DNA of 64,000 bases, from the NCBI RefSeq assembly GCF_019602855.1, contig NZ_CP080766.1, positions 1,178,001-1,242,000 of the forward strand. Reading direction: 5' to 3'. Under the pieces are notes generated by a model. The model did not search any database. It was not told the origin of the DNA and saw only the letters and a program-made list of their open reading frames with translations. This DNA comes from Cupriavidus pinatubonensis (GTDB lineage: Bacteria; Pseudomonadota; Gammaproteobacteria; Burkholderiales; Burkholderiaceae). Below are positions 1-11,940 of the stretch, in pieces. The position numbers were made by a program, and so were the translations under genes. The first letter of the stretch is position 1; each line of letters starts with the position of its first letter.

Positions 1-2
1 CG

Positions 3-1955
3 CTGGGCCTGCTGGTCGACGACGCGATCATCGCCATCGAGATGATGGTAGTGAAAATGGAAGAGGGCTACAGCCGTGTGGCCGCCTCCGCCTACGCCTG
101 GAGCCACACCGCCGCGCCGATGCTGTCGGGCACGCTGGTGACCGCGATCGGCTTCATGCCCAACGGCTTTGCTCGCTCCACGGCTGGCGAATACACGAGC
201 AATATGTTCTGGATCGTCGGCATTGCGCTGATCGCGTCGTGGATCGTCGCCGTCGCCTTCACGCCTTACCTTGGTGTCAAGCTGCTTCCGGAAATCCGCA
301 AGGCCGAGGGCCATGGCGCTGTCTATGACACGCCGAACTACAACCGTTTCCGTGGTTTGCTGGGCCGTGTGATCGGACGCAAATGGATCGTCGCCGGCAT
401 CGTGGTGGGCAGCTTCGTGGTCGCGGTGCTTGGGATGAGTCTGGTGAACAAGCAATTCTTCCCGACGTCGGACCGCCCCGAGGTGCTCGTCGAAGTGCAG
501 ATGCCATATGGCGCCTCCATCGGCCAGACCAGCGCGGCTGCGGCCAAGGTCGAAGCATGGCTCGCGCGGCAGTCCGAGGCAAAGATCGTCACGGCCTACG
601 TCGGGCAGGGGGCGCCCCGCTTTTACCTGGCGCTTTCCCCCGAGCTGCCGGATCCCTCGTTCGCGAAGATCATCGTGCTGACCGGCAGACAGGAGCAGCG
701 CGAGGCCCTGAAGCTGCGGCTGCGCAAGGCGATCAACGACGGACTCGCACCGGAGGCGCGAGTCCGTGTGACTCAGCTGGTGTTCGGCCCATATTCGCCC
801 TTCCCGGTGGCGTTCCGTGTCTCGGGCCCCGATCCCGACAAGCTTCGCGCCATCGCCGCTGACATGGGCAAGGTCATGGAGGCCAGCCCGCTGATGCGCA
901 CCGTCAATACCGACTGGGGCACGCGCACGCCCGCGCTGCACTTTACGCTGCAGCAGGACCGGCTGCAGGCCGTCGGCCTGACCTCCAGCGCGGTCGCGCA
1001 GCAGTTGCAGTTCCTGCTCAGCGGCTTGCCCGTCACCGAAGTCCGCGAGGACATCCGCTCGGTGCAGGTGCTGGCGCGCGCGGCGGGGGACATACGACTG
1101 GACCCGCAGAAGATCGCCGGCTTCACGCTGATCGGCGCTGCGGGGCAGCGCATCCCGCTTTCGCAGGTAGGCACCGTAGACGTGCGCATGGAAGATCCGA
1201 TTCTGCGCCGGCGCGACCGTACACCGACCATCACGGTGCGCGGCGATATTGCCGAGGGGCTGCAGCCGCCCGACGTGTCGACCGCCATCTACAAGCAACT
1301 CGCGCCCATCATCGCCAGGCTGCCTGCCGGCTACAGCATCGAGCAAGCGGGAGCCATCGAGGAATCGGCAAAGGCCACCAAGGCGCTGCTGCCGCTGTTC
1401 CCCATCATGCTGGCCTTGACCCTGGTGATCATCATCCTGCAGGTGCGCTCGATCTCGGCGATGGTCATGGTGCTGGCCACGAGCCCGCTGGGGCTCATCG
1501 GCGTGGTGCCGACCCTGCTGCTGTTCCGGCAGCCGTTCGGCATCAATGCCCTGGTCGGACTGATTGCACTGTCAGGCATCCTGATGCGCAATACGCTGAT
1601 CCTGATCGGGCAGATCCACCAGAACAAGGCAGAAGGGCTCGCACCGTTCGACGCCGTCGTCGAAGCCACGGTGCAGCGTGCGCGTCCCGTGATCCTGACT
1701 GCGCTGGCGGCGATGCTGGCCTTTATTCCGCTGACACACTCGGTGTTCTGGGGAACACTGGCCTACACGCTGATCGGTGGCACGTTCGCCGGCACGGTGC
1801 TGACGCTGGTGTTCCTCCCGGCGATGTACGCGATCTGGTATCGGATCCGGGTACCTGTCGACAAGACCGGGCGCATCCCGGAAACTCGCATCCCCATGCC
1901 ACCCGCTGGCGACACGCGCGGCCGGAACGCCGACACGCCCGCTGCCACTACGTGA
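3..1955 (+). CDS. RND-family efflux permease (5' truncated)
   Basis: The reading frame is open from the window's first bases, so the true start lies upstream. This is the central and C-terminal part of an inner-membrane proton-driven RND pump. The frame opens with GLLVDDAIIAIE, the TM4 proton-relay region with its paired Asp residues. A large periplasmic porter domain follows, then a second block of transmembrane helices in the last ~210 residues, ending at a hydrophilic tail rich in Pro, Arg and Thr. Family and orientation are clear; the substrate (drug or other hydrophobic compound) cannot be read from the sequence. The usual partners, a membrane fusion protein and an outer-membrane channel, would lie upstream, outside the window. 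Confidence 0.93.
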   Translation: MGLLVDDAIIAIEMMVVKMEEGYSRVAASAYAWSHTAAPMLSGTLVTAIGFMPNGFARSTAGEYTSNMFWIVGIALIASWIVAVAFTPYLGVKLLPEIRKAEGHGAVYDTPNYNRFRGLLGRVIGRKWIVAGIVVGSFVVAVLGMSLVNKQFFPTSDRPEVLVEVQMPYGASIGQTSAAAAKVEAWLARQSEAKIVTAYVGQGAPRFYLALSPELPDPSFAKIIVLTGRQEQREALKLRLRKAINDGLAPEARVRVTQLVFGPYSPFPVAFRVSGPDPDKLRAIAADMGKVMEASPLMRTVNTDWGTRTPALHFTLQQDRLQAVGLTSSAVAQQLQFLLSGLPVTEVREDIRSVQVLARAAGDIRLDPQKIAGFTLIGAAGQRIPLSQVGTVDVRMEDPILRRRDRTPTITVRGDIAEGLQPPDVSTAIYKQLAPIIARLPAGYSIEQAGAIEESAKATKALLPLFPIMLALTLVIIILQVRSISAMVMVLATSPLGLIGVVPTLLLFRQPFGINALVGLIALSGILMRNTLILIGQIHQNKAEGLAPFDAVVEATVQRARPVILTALAAMLAFIPLTHSVFWGTLAYTLIGGTFAGTVLTLVFLPAMYAIWYRIRVPVDKTGRIPETRIPMPPAGDTRGRNADTPAATT

Positions 1956-1963
1956 GCCGGCGC

Positions 1964-1998
1964 GACGTCCCGACTCCGGCGAGCCACGTCGGGACGTC
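1964..1998 (+). terminator. candidate hairpin after the RND gene
   Basis: GACGTCCCGAC (1964-1974) and GTCGGGACGTC (1988-1998) are perfect 11-base inverted arms around a 13-base loop. They begin 9 bases past the RND stop codon. No T-run follows, so it may be a weak terminator or an mRNA 3'-end stabiliser. The permease gene converges on it from the other side. Confidence 0.4.
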
Positions 1999-2155
1999 AT
2001 CACGGGAGCACAGGCGCTCAACATGCGTTGCTCAAGAATTGCTGATGCCTGCCCTCGTCTGCAGCCCTGTGAGTGGCCATAGCACGTATGGGCAGGCATC
2101 GAACACGCCTCGCGAGAGGTGTCAAAGTTCGAACACCCTGTTCAGCAAAGCGGCA

Positions 2156-3538
2156 TCACAATGCGCTGGACTCCCCGGTGAGAATGCGGTCTTCATGAGG
2201 CTTAGCCCTGAGGTACCAGGCGAGGGACAGCAGGGCAACCCAACCCGCACCGATATAAAGCGCTACGCGCGTGTCTTCGACATAGCCCAGCACACAGATG
2301 ACAAACAACATGAAGGCAATTGCAAGCGCCGGACCGACGGGCCACATTGGCACTTTGAACTTGAGCGCGCGAACCTCTTCGGCCGACAGGCGACGCCGCA
2401 TGGCAACCTGAGACAGAAGGATCATGAGCCAGACCCATACGGTCGCAAAGGTCGCGATCGACGCAATGATCACGAACACCTGCTCGGGAATCAGGTAGTT
2501 CAGCACAACGCCGCCGAGCAATGCGGCAGCCATCGCCAGCACCGTCACCCAAGGCACACCTTGACGCGAGGTGATCGCAAAAAGACGGGGTGCCTGGCCC
2601 TGCTCTGCCATGCCGAACATCATCCGTCCGGCACCAAAGATGTTGCTATTGATTGCCGAGATGGCGGCGGAAATAACGATCAGGTTGAGAATCGCTGCGG
2701 CAGACTTGATGCCCAGTTCCGAGAATATCTGTACAAACGGGCTGCCCTGACCGCCGATGCCGGTCCACGGAAAGATTGCCATCAGGACGACCATCGTCAG
2801 TACGTAGAACAGCAGAATCCGTGCAGGTACGGCATTGATCGCCCTTGGTATGACCTTCTCCGGCTCCTTTGCTTCGCCGCCGGTGATGCCGATGATCTCG
2901 ATGCCACCATACGCAAACATCACCACCGCCAGCGAGGCGATCAGCCCTCCTGCGCCATGCGGGAGGAAACCGCCGTGCGCCCACAGATTGGTCAGGCCCG
3001 GAGAGTGTTCGCCATTCATCTTGACGCCTAGAAACAGGATCAGGGTGCCGCCAATGATCATCGCGCCGATGGCAAGGATCTTCACCAACGCAAGCCAGAA
3101 CTCCAGTTCCCCGAACACCTTCACGTTGCACAGGTTCAACCCACAGATCAGCATGACGATGCCGAGCACCCATATCCATTGCGGGACTTCCGGGAACCAG
3201 AATCCCATGTAGATGCCGAATGCGGTCACGTCTGCGAGGCAAACGATGATCATTTCGAGGATATAGGTCCATCCGGTGAGAAAGCCTGCGAGCGGCCCAA
3301 GGTACTCGCTTGCATACCGTCCGAAGGAACCGGATACCGGCTCGCGAACCGCCATTTCGCCGAGCGCGCGCATGACCATGTAGACGGCCGCTCCGCCCAG
3401 GATATAGGCCAGAATGACGGCCGGGCCAGCGAGTTGGATGGCCGATGCGGAGCCATAGAACAGGCCCGTGCCAATAGCCGAGCCAAGCGCAAGAAAGCGG
3501 ATGTGCCGCGCGCCCAGGTTACGTTGCAGGTGTTTCAA
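2156..3538 (-). CDS. APC-family amino-acid permease, probable histidine transporter (HutT-like)
   Basis: This 460-residue integral membrane protein has about 12 hydrophobic segments. Its N-terminus, [20 protein letters not shown], is the substrate-binding TM1 signature of the amino acid-polyamine-organocation superfamily, AroP/ProY/GabP branch. It probably imports an amino acid by proton symport. It is the last gene of the hutU-hutH run, 95 bp after hutH and on the same strand, which points to histidine (or urocanate) as substrate. That assignment rests on context, because APC paralogues for proline, aromatic amino acids and GABA look alike. The start is TTG at 3538, chosen because CTGGAG lies about 6 bases upstream and the conserved N-terminus begins there. 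Confidence 0.88.
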   Translation of the reverse strand: MKHLQRNLGARHIRFLALGSAIGTGLFYGSASAIQLAGPAVILAYILGGAAVYMVMRALGEMAVREPVSGSFGRYASEYLGPLAGFLTGWTYILEMIIVCLADVTAFGIYMGFWFPEVPQWIWVLGIVMLICGLNLCNVKVFGELEFWLALVKILAIGAMIIGGTLILFLGVKMNGEHSPGLTNLWAHGGFLPHGAGGLIASLAVVMFAYGGIEIIGITGGEAKEPEKVIPRAINAVPARILLFYVLTMVVLMAIFPWTGIGGQGSPFVQIFSELGIKSAAAILNLIVISAAISAINSNIFGAGRMMFGMAEQGQAPRLFAITSRQGVPWVTVLAMAAALLGGVVLNYLIPEQVFVIIASIATFATVWVWLMILLSQVAMRRRLSAEEVRALKFKVPMWPVGPALAIAFMLFVICVLGYVEDTRVALYIGAGWVALLSLAWYLRAKPHEDRILTGESSAL

Positions 3539-3633
3539 GCTGTCTCCAGAAAGATATCGAGATGGGGACCGGCAGTCCCATGGCGCGCAGGTCTTCGCCC
3601 GCTCATCGCCGGTGTAAGCGTTTTGCGTTCTTC

Positions 3634-5190
3634 TTAGAGGCTTGGCAGCATGCCCGCAGGCAGCAGGGCCGTGAGGTGGCGTTCGGCGATCAGTGCGCTG
3701 GCCCCTTCAATGTCCGGAGCGAAGTAGCGGTCCTTGTCGTAGAACGGCACTGACTGTCGCAGAAGCCCACGCGCGCGCTCCAGCGCGTCAGAAGACTTTG
3801 CCCCCTCGCGGAAATCGAGTCCCTGGCAGGCAGCGAGCCATTCGATGGCAATGATGCCCTTCACGTTGCTGGCCATCTCCCAAAGACGCTTTCCGGCGTT
3901 GGGAGCCATGGACACGTGGTCTTCCTGATTCGCGGAGGTCGGCAGGCTGTCAACGCTGGCAGGATGTGCGAGCGCCTTGTTGTCCGACGCCAGGGCAGCC
4001 GCCGTGACCTGCGGGATCATGAAGCCGGAGTTGACGCCGCCATTGGCAACGAGGAACGCCGGCAACTGCGACATGTGCTTGTCCATCATCAGTGAAATGC
4101 GCCGCTCGCTCAACGCGCCAATCTCAGCCAGTGCCAGCGCGAGGTTGTCCGCTGCCATGGCCACCGGCTCCGCGTGGAAGTTGCCGCCCGAGATGATGTC
4201 CCCTTCCTGCGCAAACACCAGGGGATTGTCGGAAACCGAGTTCGCCTCGATGGCAAGCACGTCCGCCGCATTGCGGATCTGCGTCAGGCAGGCGCCCATG
4301 ACTTGGGGCTGACAGCGCAGGGAATAGGGATCCTGGACCTTTTCGCAGCTTGCATGGGACTGACCGACCTCGCTGGTCGGCCCCAGCAGGTGACGATAGA
4401 CCGCCGCCGAATCGATCTGCCCTCGCTGGCCGCGCGCGGCGTGGATACGTGGATCGAACGGCGCGCGCGAGCCAAGCGATGCCTCGACGGTCAGCGCCCC
4501 GCAGACACTCGCCGCGGCAAACAGGTCTTCTGCCTGGAACAATCCCTGCAGAGCGTACGCAGTGGAGACCTGCGTGCCATTGAGCAACGCAAGCCCTTCC
4601 TTGGCTGCAAGCGTGAGCGGTTGCAGATCGGCAAGGGCAAGCGCTTCACGTGCGGGCAGCCATTCGCCGCGATAGCGTGCCTGGCCTTCGCCGAGCAGCA
4701 GCAGCGACATGTGGGCAAGGGGCGCCAGATCGCCCGACGCGCCGACCGACCCCTTCAGCGGGATGCGAGGGTACACCTCGGCGTTCACCAGAGTGATCAG
4801 CGCGTCGATGACTTTGCGACGGATGCCGGACAGTCCCCGCGCCAGGCTGTTGATCTTGAGCACCATGATCAGGCGCACCAGGGCGTCGTCGATCGGCTCG
4901 CCTACGCCGGCCGCATGCGAGAGCACCAGCGAGCGCTGTAGGCTCTCCAGGTCCTCGCGCGCAATGCGCGTCTGTGCCAGCAGGCCGAAGCCGGTGTTGA
5001 TGCCATAGGCAGTGCGGCCCTCGGAGATGACGCTCTCGACGCACGCCACGCTTTGATCGATGGCCGCGAAGGCACGCTCGTCGAGCATGATCCTGACGGG
5101 ATACTGATGTACGGCACGCAGTTGCGCGAGCGTCAGCTCACCCGGTTGCAGATGGAGGGCGGTGGCCGGCTGGTTTGCTTGATATGACAT
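3634..5190 (-). CDS. hutH: histidine ammonia-lyase
   Basis: HutH deaminates L-histidine to trans-urocanate, the first step of histidine degradation, in the cytoplasm. The Ala-Ser-Gly triad that cyclises into the MIO prosthetic group is present in [12 protein letters not shown] at about residues 151-153. The active-site YGINTGFG motif is near residue 65. The 518-residue length is normal for the family. I start at ATG 5190 (MSYQ). An in-frame GTG at 5202 overlaps the hutU stop as GTGA and would add four residues; neither start has a good Shine-Dalgarno, which suggests translational coupling to hutU. The gene lies between hutU and the permease in one operon. Confidence 0.97.
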   Translation of the reverse strand: MSYQANQPATALHLQPGELTLAQLRAVHQYPVRIMLDERAFAAIDQSVACVESVISEGRTAYGINTGFGLLAQTRIAREDLESLQRSLVLSHAAGVGEPIDDALVRLIMVLKINSLARGLSGIRRKVIDALITLVNAEVYPRIPLKGSVGASGDLAPLAHMSLLLLGEGQARYRGEWLPAREALALADLQPLTLAAKEGLALLNGTQVSTAYALQGLFQAEDLFAAASVCGALTVEASLGSRAPFDPRIHAARGQRGQIDSAAVYRHLLGPTSEVGQSHASCEKVQDPYSLRCQPQVMGACLTQIRNAADVLAIEANSVSDNPLVFAQEGDIISGGNFHAEPVAMAADNLALALAEIGALSERRISLMMDKHMSQLPAFLVANGGVNSGFMIPQVTAAALASDNKALAHPASVDSLPTSANQEDHVSMAPNAGKRLWEMASNVKGIIAIEWLAACQGLDFREGAKSSDALERARGLLRQSVPFYDKDRYFAPDIEGASALIAERHLTALLPAGMLPSL

Positions 5191-5198
5191 GTTCAGGT

Positions 5199-6878
<1,680 letters not shown>

Positions 6879-6955
6879 GGCACAACTCCTTCGGAATTTC
6901 GGAACAACTGGCCCACGGCACGGCCAGAAAACGTCATCTGATAGGGGTGTATAGT

Positions 6956-6969
6956 GTTGTATATACAAG
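6956..6969. promoter_or_regulatory. HutC-type operator ahead of hutU
   Basis: TTGTATATACAA (6957-6968) is a perfect 12-base palindrome, flanked as GTTGTATATACAAG. This matches the known binding pattern of the GntR-family repressor HutC (TGTATATACA core). It lies about 78-90 bp upstream of the hutU GTG, where it could block the hut promoter. The palindrome is seen directly; the regulator is inferred from family knowledge, since hutC is not in the window. Confidence 0.72.
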
Positions 6970-7415
6970 CATAGATGTATTGGGGTATTCCCGAGGACGA
7001 GCAAAGATCTCTGCTGGAAGTGACTGCGCCCGGACTTGACCGTGCGTGAGGGTCGGGTGGGAACCGCCCAGGCACCCACTACAACGGGGGAGTCGGTGAG
7101 CCCCCGCCTTCTGTTCGCTGGATGTAAGCCTGGTAAAGACGGGAGATGTAATGCGGTCGCGAAATACCGTCTGATCTCACCCAACGGTTCGAGCGACGAC
7201 TTTTGTACGACCCCAGTCTCGAGCGGCACCGAAGCGGGGAATCACGGAACTCGGGGATTCCGTCGTCACCGTAGAATTCAACCACGAAGCCAAATTCAGT
7301 GGCCGCCCAGCGCTTCTCATATGCTGCAACGAAATAACAGTGCCATACGCACCACATTAAGATGTGTCAGGCGTTCCGAACCGCATCGATTCGCTTAGCA
7401 AGATCGGCTTAAGAA
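6970..7415. other. non-coding stretch between the hut promoter and the flgL terminator
   Basis: About 440 bp without a convincing gene. A 120-codon open frame at 7036-7398 on the plus strand has no ribosome binding site, no recognisable motifs and atypical codon use. The hutU promoter should lie at the left edge near the palindrome. I see no tRNA, repeat or insertion-sequence end here. Confidence 0.5.
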
Positions 7416-7457
7416 CAAAAAAGCCTCGAAACCGGTATAGATACCGGGCTCGAGGCC
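7416..7457 (-). terminator. rho-independent terminator of flgKL
   Basis: Read on the minus strand, an imperfect 16-bp stem (GCCTCGA..CCGGTAT paired with ATACCGG..TCGAGGC, two mismatches) with an AG loop is followed by six T. It lies about 95 bp after the flgL stop codon and is the obvious end of the flgK-flgL transcript. Confidence 0.82.
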
Positions 7458-7550
7458 AATTCTTCAATCACTTTTTGGATTTAATCTATCGCGGGTTTTG
7501 AGCCTTTATTGTCCGTGCACAAACACGGAATGCCCGACCCGCTACCGTCC

Positions 7551-8765
7551 TTACAGATACTTAAACAAATTCATCCCTTGAATTTGCATGAACGATTGCT
7601 GCGCGCCCTGCAATGCAGTCTGTCTCTGGTAGTACTCGGTAATCGCTGAAGCGTAATCCAGATCCTGAAGGCCGGACAGCGTCTCCGTGTAGTTCAGACC
7701 ACGGTTCGTGCCAATGGTGTCCAGCGCGTCCAGTTCCTGCATGCGCGAACCCACGGACGCGCGCACCGTCAGCACGTTATCCAGCGAATTCGAGAACTGG
7801 CGGATGCCGGTGGCAATGACGTTGTTCAGGTTGGCACTGTCGGCGTCGGAATGCACCGGCGCGTCCAGCGCGTCGATCACCGACTTCAGGTTCGCGAACA
7901 TGTCGGTGCCCGCCTGGCTGGCCGGCTGAATGCTGATGGTGTCGCCCGTCTTAGGCGCTCCCTTGACCGTGAAGGTGACACCCGCGACGGCGATCTGTCC
8001 TGGGTCGGTGTAGGCGAGCGGCGTACCGCCAACGGGGTTTCCGCTCGGATCGGTGATGGTGTACTGCATCGAGCCGCTGCTGTCGTCGAACGTCAGCGTG
8101 AGCGGGGTACCGTACAGCGGATTGGTCGGATCGGTGGTCGATACCTGACCGTAGGTAGCACTGCCCGTGTTCGCACTGTTGCCCTTGAGCACATAGCCAG
8201 CCGAGCCCTGCACGCTCTGGAATACCTCGCGGCCGTTGCTGCCTGCCGGCATCTGGCGCGCTACGTCGACCTGGTACTGCTGTTGCTCGGTATTGCCGAT
8301 GTACTGGACGCTGCCTCCACCCTGCACGAACGGCGGCGAGCCCGACAGCGTGCCGCCGAACAGGTACTGGCCGTTGCCGTCGTCGGCGTTGGCCAGGCCC
8401 AGCAACTGCTCGTACTGTCCCTTGAGCGCGGTGGCCAGCGAGGCGCGGTCCACATCGCTCAGCGTGCCATTTCCGGCCTGTACCAGCAGCGTCTGGATGT
8501 TCTGCGTCACCGTGGTCACGGTCGACAGCGTGTTTTCCTCCATGCCCAGCGAAATATTCGCCTGGTTGCGCGAGGTGGTGTACTGGTCGTTGATCGCGCT
8601 TGCCTGCGTGACGCCAAGTGCGCGCGTGGCGGCCACCGGGTCGTCGGACGGCGTGAGCACCTTGCGGCCGGTGCCGAGCTGTTGCTGGATATGCAGCAGC
8701 GACGACTGCTGCATGTTCATCGAGGCCAGGCCTTGCTGGTAGAGCGTGGAGGTTGCGACGCGCAT
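7551..8765 (-). CDS. flgL: flagellar hook-associated protein 3 (HAP3)
   Basis: FlgL is the second hook-filament junction protein, exported through the flagellar channel and assembled distal to FlgK. The flagellin-like N-terminus MRVATSTLYQQGLASMN and TGRKVLTPSDDPVAA, and the helical C-terminus ending MQIQGMNLFKYL, form the coiled-coil polymerisation domains. The middle (about residues 130-310) is the variable surface domain. Its 404 residues fit the larger FlgL forms of Burkholderiales. It follows flgK by 35 bp and ends before an intrinsic terminator, so it is probably transcribed with flgK from the FliA promoter. Confidence 0.95.
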   Translation of the reverse strand: MRVATSTLYQQGLASMNMQQSSLLHIQQQLGTGRKVLTPSDDPVAATRALGVTQASAINDQYTTSRNQANISLGMEENTLSTVTTVTQNIQTLLVQAGNGTLSDVDRASLATALKGQYEQLLGLANADDGNGQYLFGGTLSGSPPFVQGGGSVQYIGNTEQQQYQVDVARQMPAGSNGREVFQSVQGSAGYVLKGNSANTGSATYGQVSTTDPTNPLYGTPLTLTFDDSSGSMQYTITDPSGNPVGGTPLAYTDPGQIAVAGVTFTVKGAPKTGDTISIQPASQAGTDMFANLKSVIDALDAPVHSDADSANLNNVIATGIRQFSNSLDNVLTVRASVGSRMQELDALDTIGTNRGLNYTETLSGLQDLDYASAITEYYQRQTALQGAQQSFMQIQGMNLFKYL

Positions 8766-8800
8766 TGTCTGTTCCTTCTCGGATTCCTGTTCGGTTCGGC

Positions 8801-10696
8801 TTACCGGCCGATGCCGATGATGGTGTCGAACAGCGTCGAGGCCGCCTGAATCACCCGTGCGTTGGCCTGATACATCTGCTGGAAGCGCAGCATGGACACC
8901 GTTTCCTCGTCCATGTTCACCCCCGATACCGACTGCTGCGCAGCGGTGATCTGAGCGGTGATGCTGTCCTGCGATGTCGAGGCGATCTGCACGGACTTGG
9001 CTCGCGTGCCGACATCGTTGACAAGCTGGGCATAGGCATCGTTGAAACTGGACACGCCGCCGATGGTCTTGGCGCTCTGCAGCTTGGCCAGCGCGAGCGC
9101 GTTGCCGTTGTTCTTCACCGCGCCCGCATTCGAACCGAGCGTGAACGAATCGCCCGCCTTGGGCGTGCCGCCAAACGTGAAGGTCAGGCCACCAAACGTG
9201 TAGTCGGTGTTCGCACCGTTCGCCGCCGTGCTGTCCGGGGTGATCGCCGCACCGGACGCGTCCGTAAAGGTGTAGCCGGTACCGTCGTAGGTGGCGATGA
9301 TCTTGCCGGTCATCGGGGTAAAGCCCGGTGCCACGCTACCGAGTGCGGCGGTGCCACTGCCCTGGTTCGTGCTGCCGGCATCGACCCCTGCTGGCGCTGC
9401 CGCGGCAATCTTGGCCGGATCGGAGATCGCCATGTCGAAGCTGGCCGCGGCGTTGCGCGTCGGCTGGATCAGGAACGAGTCATGAGCGCTCGGGGTGCCG
9501 TTCAGCTGCACGGAAAAACCATCGAACTGGATCGGGTCAGTCGGAGCGAAGGTTTCGACGTGCTTGTCCGACATGCGGGTCAGCTTGTAGTTGGTACCGT
9601 CGAACTCCAGCGTGTAATCGCTCGTGGTCAGGGCCGATGCGTCGGTGACCGTGGCCTGCGCGATGGCACTGCTCGTGTTGTTGGCGTTGGACAGCGTGGT
9701 CGCGCTGCCCAGCTTGAACATGTCGGTGCCGATATCGCCGTTCATGTCCATGCCCAGCTTGTGCTGGTCATTGAAGGCCTGGCCGATCGCAAGCGACAGG
9801 CGGCCAATGGAGTTCTGCGCGCTATCCAGCGTTTCGCTGCGGAACTGCAGCAGGCCGCCCAGCGAGCCGCCGGTGATGGCGCCGCTCTCGCTTTCACGCA
9901 GGCCACCGCCAGGCACCGTGTAGGCGACCACGGTACGGCCAGGATCGGCCGCCGACGCGACGGCCTTCAGGTCATAGGACTCGTTGCCCATGACCAGCGG
10001 CTGGCCGTTGCCGATGAACACGTTGTAGGTACCGCCGTCCTGCACCACGACCTTGGCGCCGACCAGCTTGGTCAGTTCGGATACGGCCTGGTCACGCTGG
10101 TCCAGCAGGTCGTTGGGCGGCTGGCCGCCCGACAGTGCCTTCAGCTTCGCGATCTCGCCATTGAGGTTAGAGATCTGCTTGGAGTAGCTGTTGATCTGAT
10201 CGACGGCAGTGCCGATCTGCTCATTCACGCCGGACTGCAACTGCTTGAAGTAGTTGCTGGCCGAGCGCACCTGCCCCACCAGCGCCTGGCCTGCCGAAAG
10301 CATGCCTTGGCGAGCTGCCGGGTCAGCCGGCGTATCGGCCACGGCCTGCACCGCCGAAAAGAACTTCTGCATCAGGGGCGCCAGGCCACCCTTCTGGTCG
10401 GCCAGCAGGTTGTCGATCTGGCCGATCTGGTCGGAGTAGGTCGACAGCGCCGAACCGGCCGACTGCGCACCGCGCAGCTGGCCGGTCAGGAACTGGTCGT
10501 ACACGCGAGCCACGGTGGTCGTGTTCGACCCCATGCCAAAGAAGCCCTGGCTGGTGTACTGCCCGCCAGCGGAAGCCACGATGGTGTTCTGCCGCGAATA
10601 GCCTTCGGTGGCCGCGTTGGCGAAGTTGTGGCTGGTCGTCGTCAGCGCGTTCTGCGCGGTGTTCAGGCCGGAAAGACCAATGCTGAAGAGAGACAT
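8801..10696 (-). CDS. flgK: flagellar hook-associated protein 1 (HAP1)
   Basis: FlgK is the first hook-filament junction protein, secreted by the flagellar export apparatus. The rod/hook N-terminal signature (SIGLSGLNTAQNALTTTSHN, then ATEGYSRQN) and the C-terminal helical end (SGVNMDEETVSMLRFQQMYQ) are present. A long serine/threonine- and glycine-rich centre brings it to 631 residues, within the family range. A consensus FliA promoter sits 67-94 bp upstream, so it belongs to the late flagellar class, separate from flgB-flgJ. Confidence 0.95.
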   Translation of the reverse strand: MSLFSIGLSGLNTAQNALTTTSHNFANAATEGYSRQNTIVASAGGQYTSQGFFGMGSNTTTVARVYDQFLTGQLRGAQSAGSALSTYSDQIGQIDNLLADQKGGLAPLMQKFFSAVQAVADTPADPAARQGMLSAGQALVGQVRSASNYFKQLQSGVNEQIGTAVDQINSYSKQISNLNGEIAKLKALSGGQPPNDLLDQRDQAVSELTKLVGAKVVVQDGGTYNVFIGNGQPLVMGNESYDLKAVASAADPGRTVVAYTVPGGGLRESESGAITGGSLGGLLQFRSETLDSAQNSIGRLSLAIGQAFNDQHKLGMDMNGDIGTDMFKLGSATTLSNANNTSSAIAQATVTDASALTTSDYTLEFDGTNYKLTRMSDKHVETFAPTDPIQFDGFSVQLNGTPSAHDSFLIQPTRNAAASFDMAISDPAKIAAAAPAGVDAGSTNQGSGTAALGSVAPGFTPMTGKIIATYDGTGYTFTDASGAAITPDSTAANGANTDYTFGGLTFTFGGTPKAGDSFTLGSNAGAVKNNGNALALAKLQSAKTIGGVSSFNDAYAQLVNDVGTRAKSVQIASTSQDSITAQITAAQQSVSGVNMDEETVSMLRFQQMYQANARVIQAASTLFDTIIGIGR

Positions 10697-10762
10697 GTTG
10701 CTCTGACCCCGGATGCTGTTGATGCCTCCGGCGTACTGGGTCGGAGGCAGGGAATGTGAGAG

Positions 10763-10790
10763 TTATCGGCAATTTACGCGGGAGACTTTA
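10763..10790 (-). promoter_or_regulatory. FliA (sigma-28) promoter of flgKL
   Basis: On the minus strand TAAAG, 15 bases, then GCCGATAA. Both boxes match the sigma-28 consensus perfectly, and the spacing is the standard one. It points at flgK, whose start is at 10696. This is the best promoter match in the window. Confidence 0.92.
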
Positions 10791-10849
10791 GGGTCATCCG
10801 CGCTGGACGAGCGGTGTCGCAACTGCGTGCGCCAACCTTCAACTCCGGC

Positions 10850-10873
10850 CCCTCTCCCGAGAGCGAGAGAGGG
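10850..10873 (-). terminator. weak hairpin after flgJ
   Basis: CCCTCTC (10850-10856) and GAGAGGG (10867-10873) can pair around a 10-base loop, 20-45 bp past the flgJ stop. No T-run follows. It could end the flgB-flgJ transcript or simply separate it from the flgK promoter. Confidence 0.3.
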
Positions 10874-10893
10874 AGGGACTCGTCGACGAGCGC

Positions 10894-11940
10894 TTACGCC
10901 GACACCTTCTTCATGATCTGCACCAGCTTCTGCCCGTAGGCAGGATCGGTGGCATAACCCGCGCGTTGCAGGCCATGCGCTGCTTCGTCGGCAGAGCCTG
11001 CCGACACCACGGCCGCGTAACGCGGATTGGTGGTCAGCAGCCGTGCGTAGTCGGCACACGCCTCGTCATACGAGCCATAGGCGCGGAAGCGCGCGCGCAC
11101 CTTCTGCGGCTGGCCATCGACATACTCGGTCGTGGTGACTTCAGCCACGCGGCCCTTCCAGTTCGCGCCGGCCTTGATGCCGAACACATTGAACGTGGTG
11201 CTGCCGTCGGGATGCGTAATTTCGCGGCGGCCCCAGCCCGATTCCAATGCCGCCTGACCGACGATCAGCCGCGCCGGCACGCCGCTGACGCGCGAAGCTG
11301 CTTCGGCGGGTGCGGACATGCGCGATACAAACGCGCTCACGTGCGCCGGTGCATCGTCGGGCAACGGCCCGAGATTGCTACCGCCCTGCCCTTGTCCCTG
11401 CCAGGCATAGTCCTGCTCGCGGTATTGCCGCAGGCCCGCCGTCGGGTTCCAGCTCGCGCCCGGCACCACGGTGCCGATGGCCGGTGCGTCGCCATCCTGA
11501 GCAGTCGCCGCGCCGGCGCCGCGGCCGTCCAGCAGCCGTGCCATCTCGGCATCGGCTGCCGCGGTGCCGGTGGCACCCGGCGCGGCGTTGGCACTGATCA
11601 TGCCCGGTGGAACCTGCGCACCCGTGGCGCGCGCAAGCTGACGCACCATCACTTCGGCCAGGCCGATGCCGCGCGAAGACATCTGCTGTGCAAGCTGCTG
11701 GTCCAGCATCGACATGTAGAGCTTGCCTTGCTCGCTGTCGAACACACCGTCCTGCGGCGTGGCATCGCGCATGCTCTTGAGCACCATCTGCGTGAAGACG
11801 GCCTCAAACTGCTTCGCGGCGGCACGCAGCGTGCCTGTGTCAGCGCCGCTGCGCGCGCTTTGCTTGAGCGCCTCGAAGCCTTGCGTGTCGAGGGCAAAGC
11901 GCTGCGATACATCCGCCTGCGCGGAGAGAGCGCTGTCCAT
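10894..11940 (-). CDS. flgJ: flagellar rod-cap protein / peptidoglycan hydrolase
   Basis: A bifunctional periplasmic protein. The N-terminal rod-binding domain (about residues 30-110, FEAVFTQMVLKSMRDA) caps the growing rod. The C-terminal glucosaminidase domain (about residues 190-345) cuts peptidoglycan to let the rod through. The catalytic Glu is in VGQAALESGWGRREI, followed by the FNVFGIKAG motif. The 348 residues match two-domain FlgJ proteins of beta- and gammaproteobacteria. Its ATG overlaps the flgI stop (TGATG), so translation is coupled. It is the last gene of the flgB-flgJ run. Confidence 0.95.
   Translation of the reverse strand: MDSALSAQADVSQRFALDTQGFEALKQSARSGADTGTLRAAAKQFEAVFTQMVLKSMRDATPQDGVFDSEQGKLYMSMLDQQLAQQMSSRGIGLAEVMVRQLARATGAQVPPGMISANAAPGATGTAAADAEMARLLDGRGAGAATAQDGDAPAIGTVVPGASWNPTAGLRQYREQDYAWQGQGQGGSNLGPLPDDAPAHVSAFVSRMSAPAEAASRVSGVPARLIVGQAALESGWGRREITHPDGSTTFNVFGIKAGANWKGRVAEVTTTEYVDGQPQKVRARFRAYGSYDEACADYARLLTTNPRYAAVVSAGSADEAAHGLQRAGYATDPAYGQKLVQIMKKVSA

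Noticed and set aside
7036..7398. A possible 120-residue protein between hutU and flgL
   Set aside because: It has no ribosome binding site, atypical codon use and no recognisable segment; it lies in a regulatory interval.
8753..10759. A 668-codon plus-strand frame opposite flgK
   Set aside because: It is an antisense shadow of flgK, which has diagnostic N- and C-terminal motifs and a FliA promoter.
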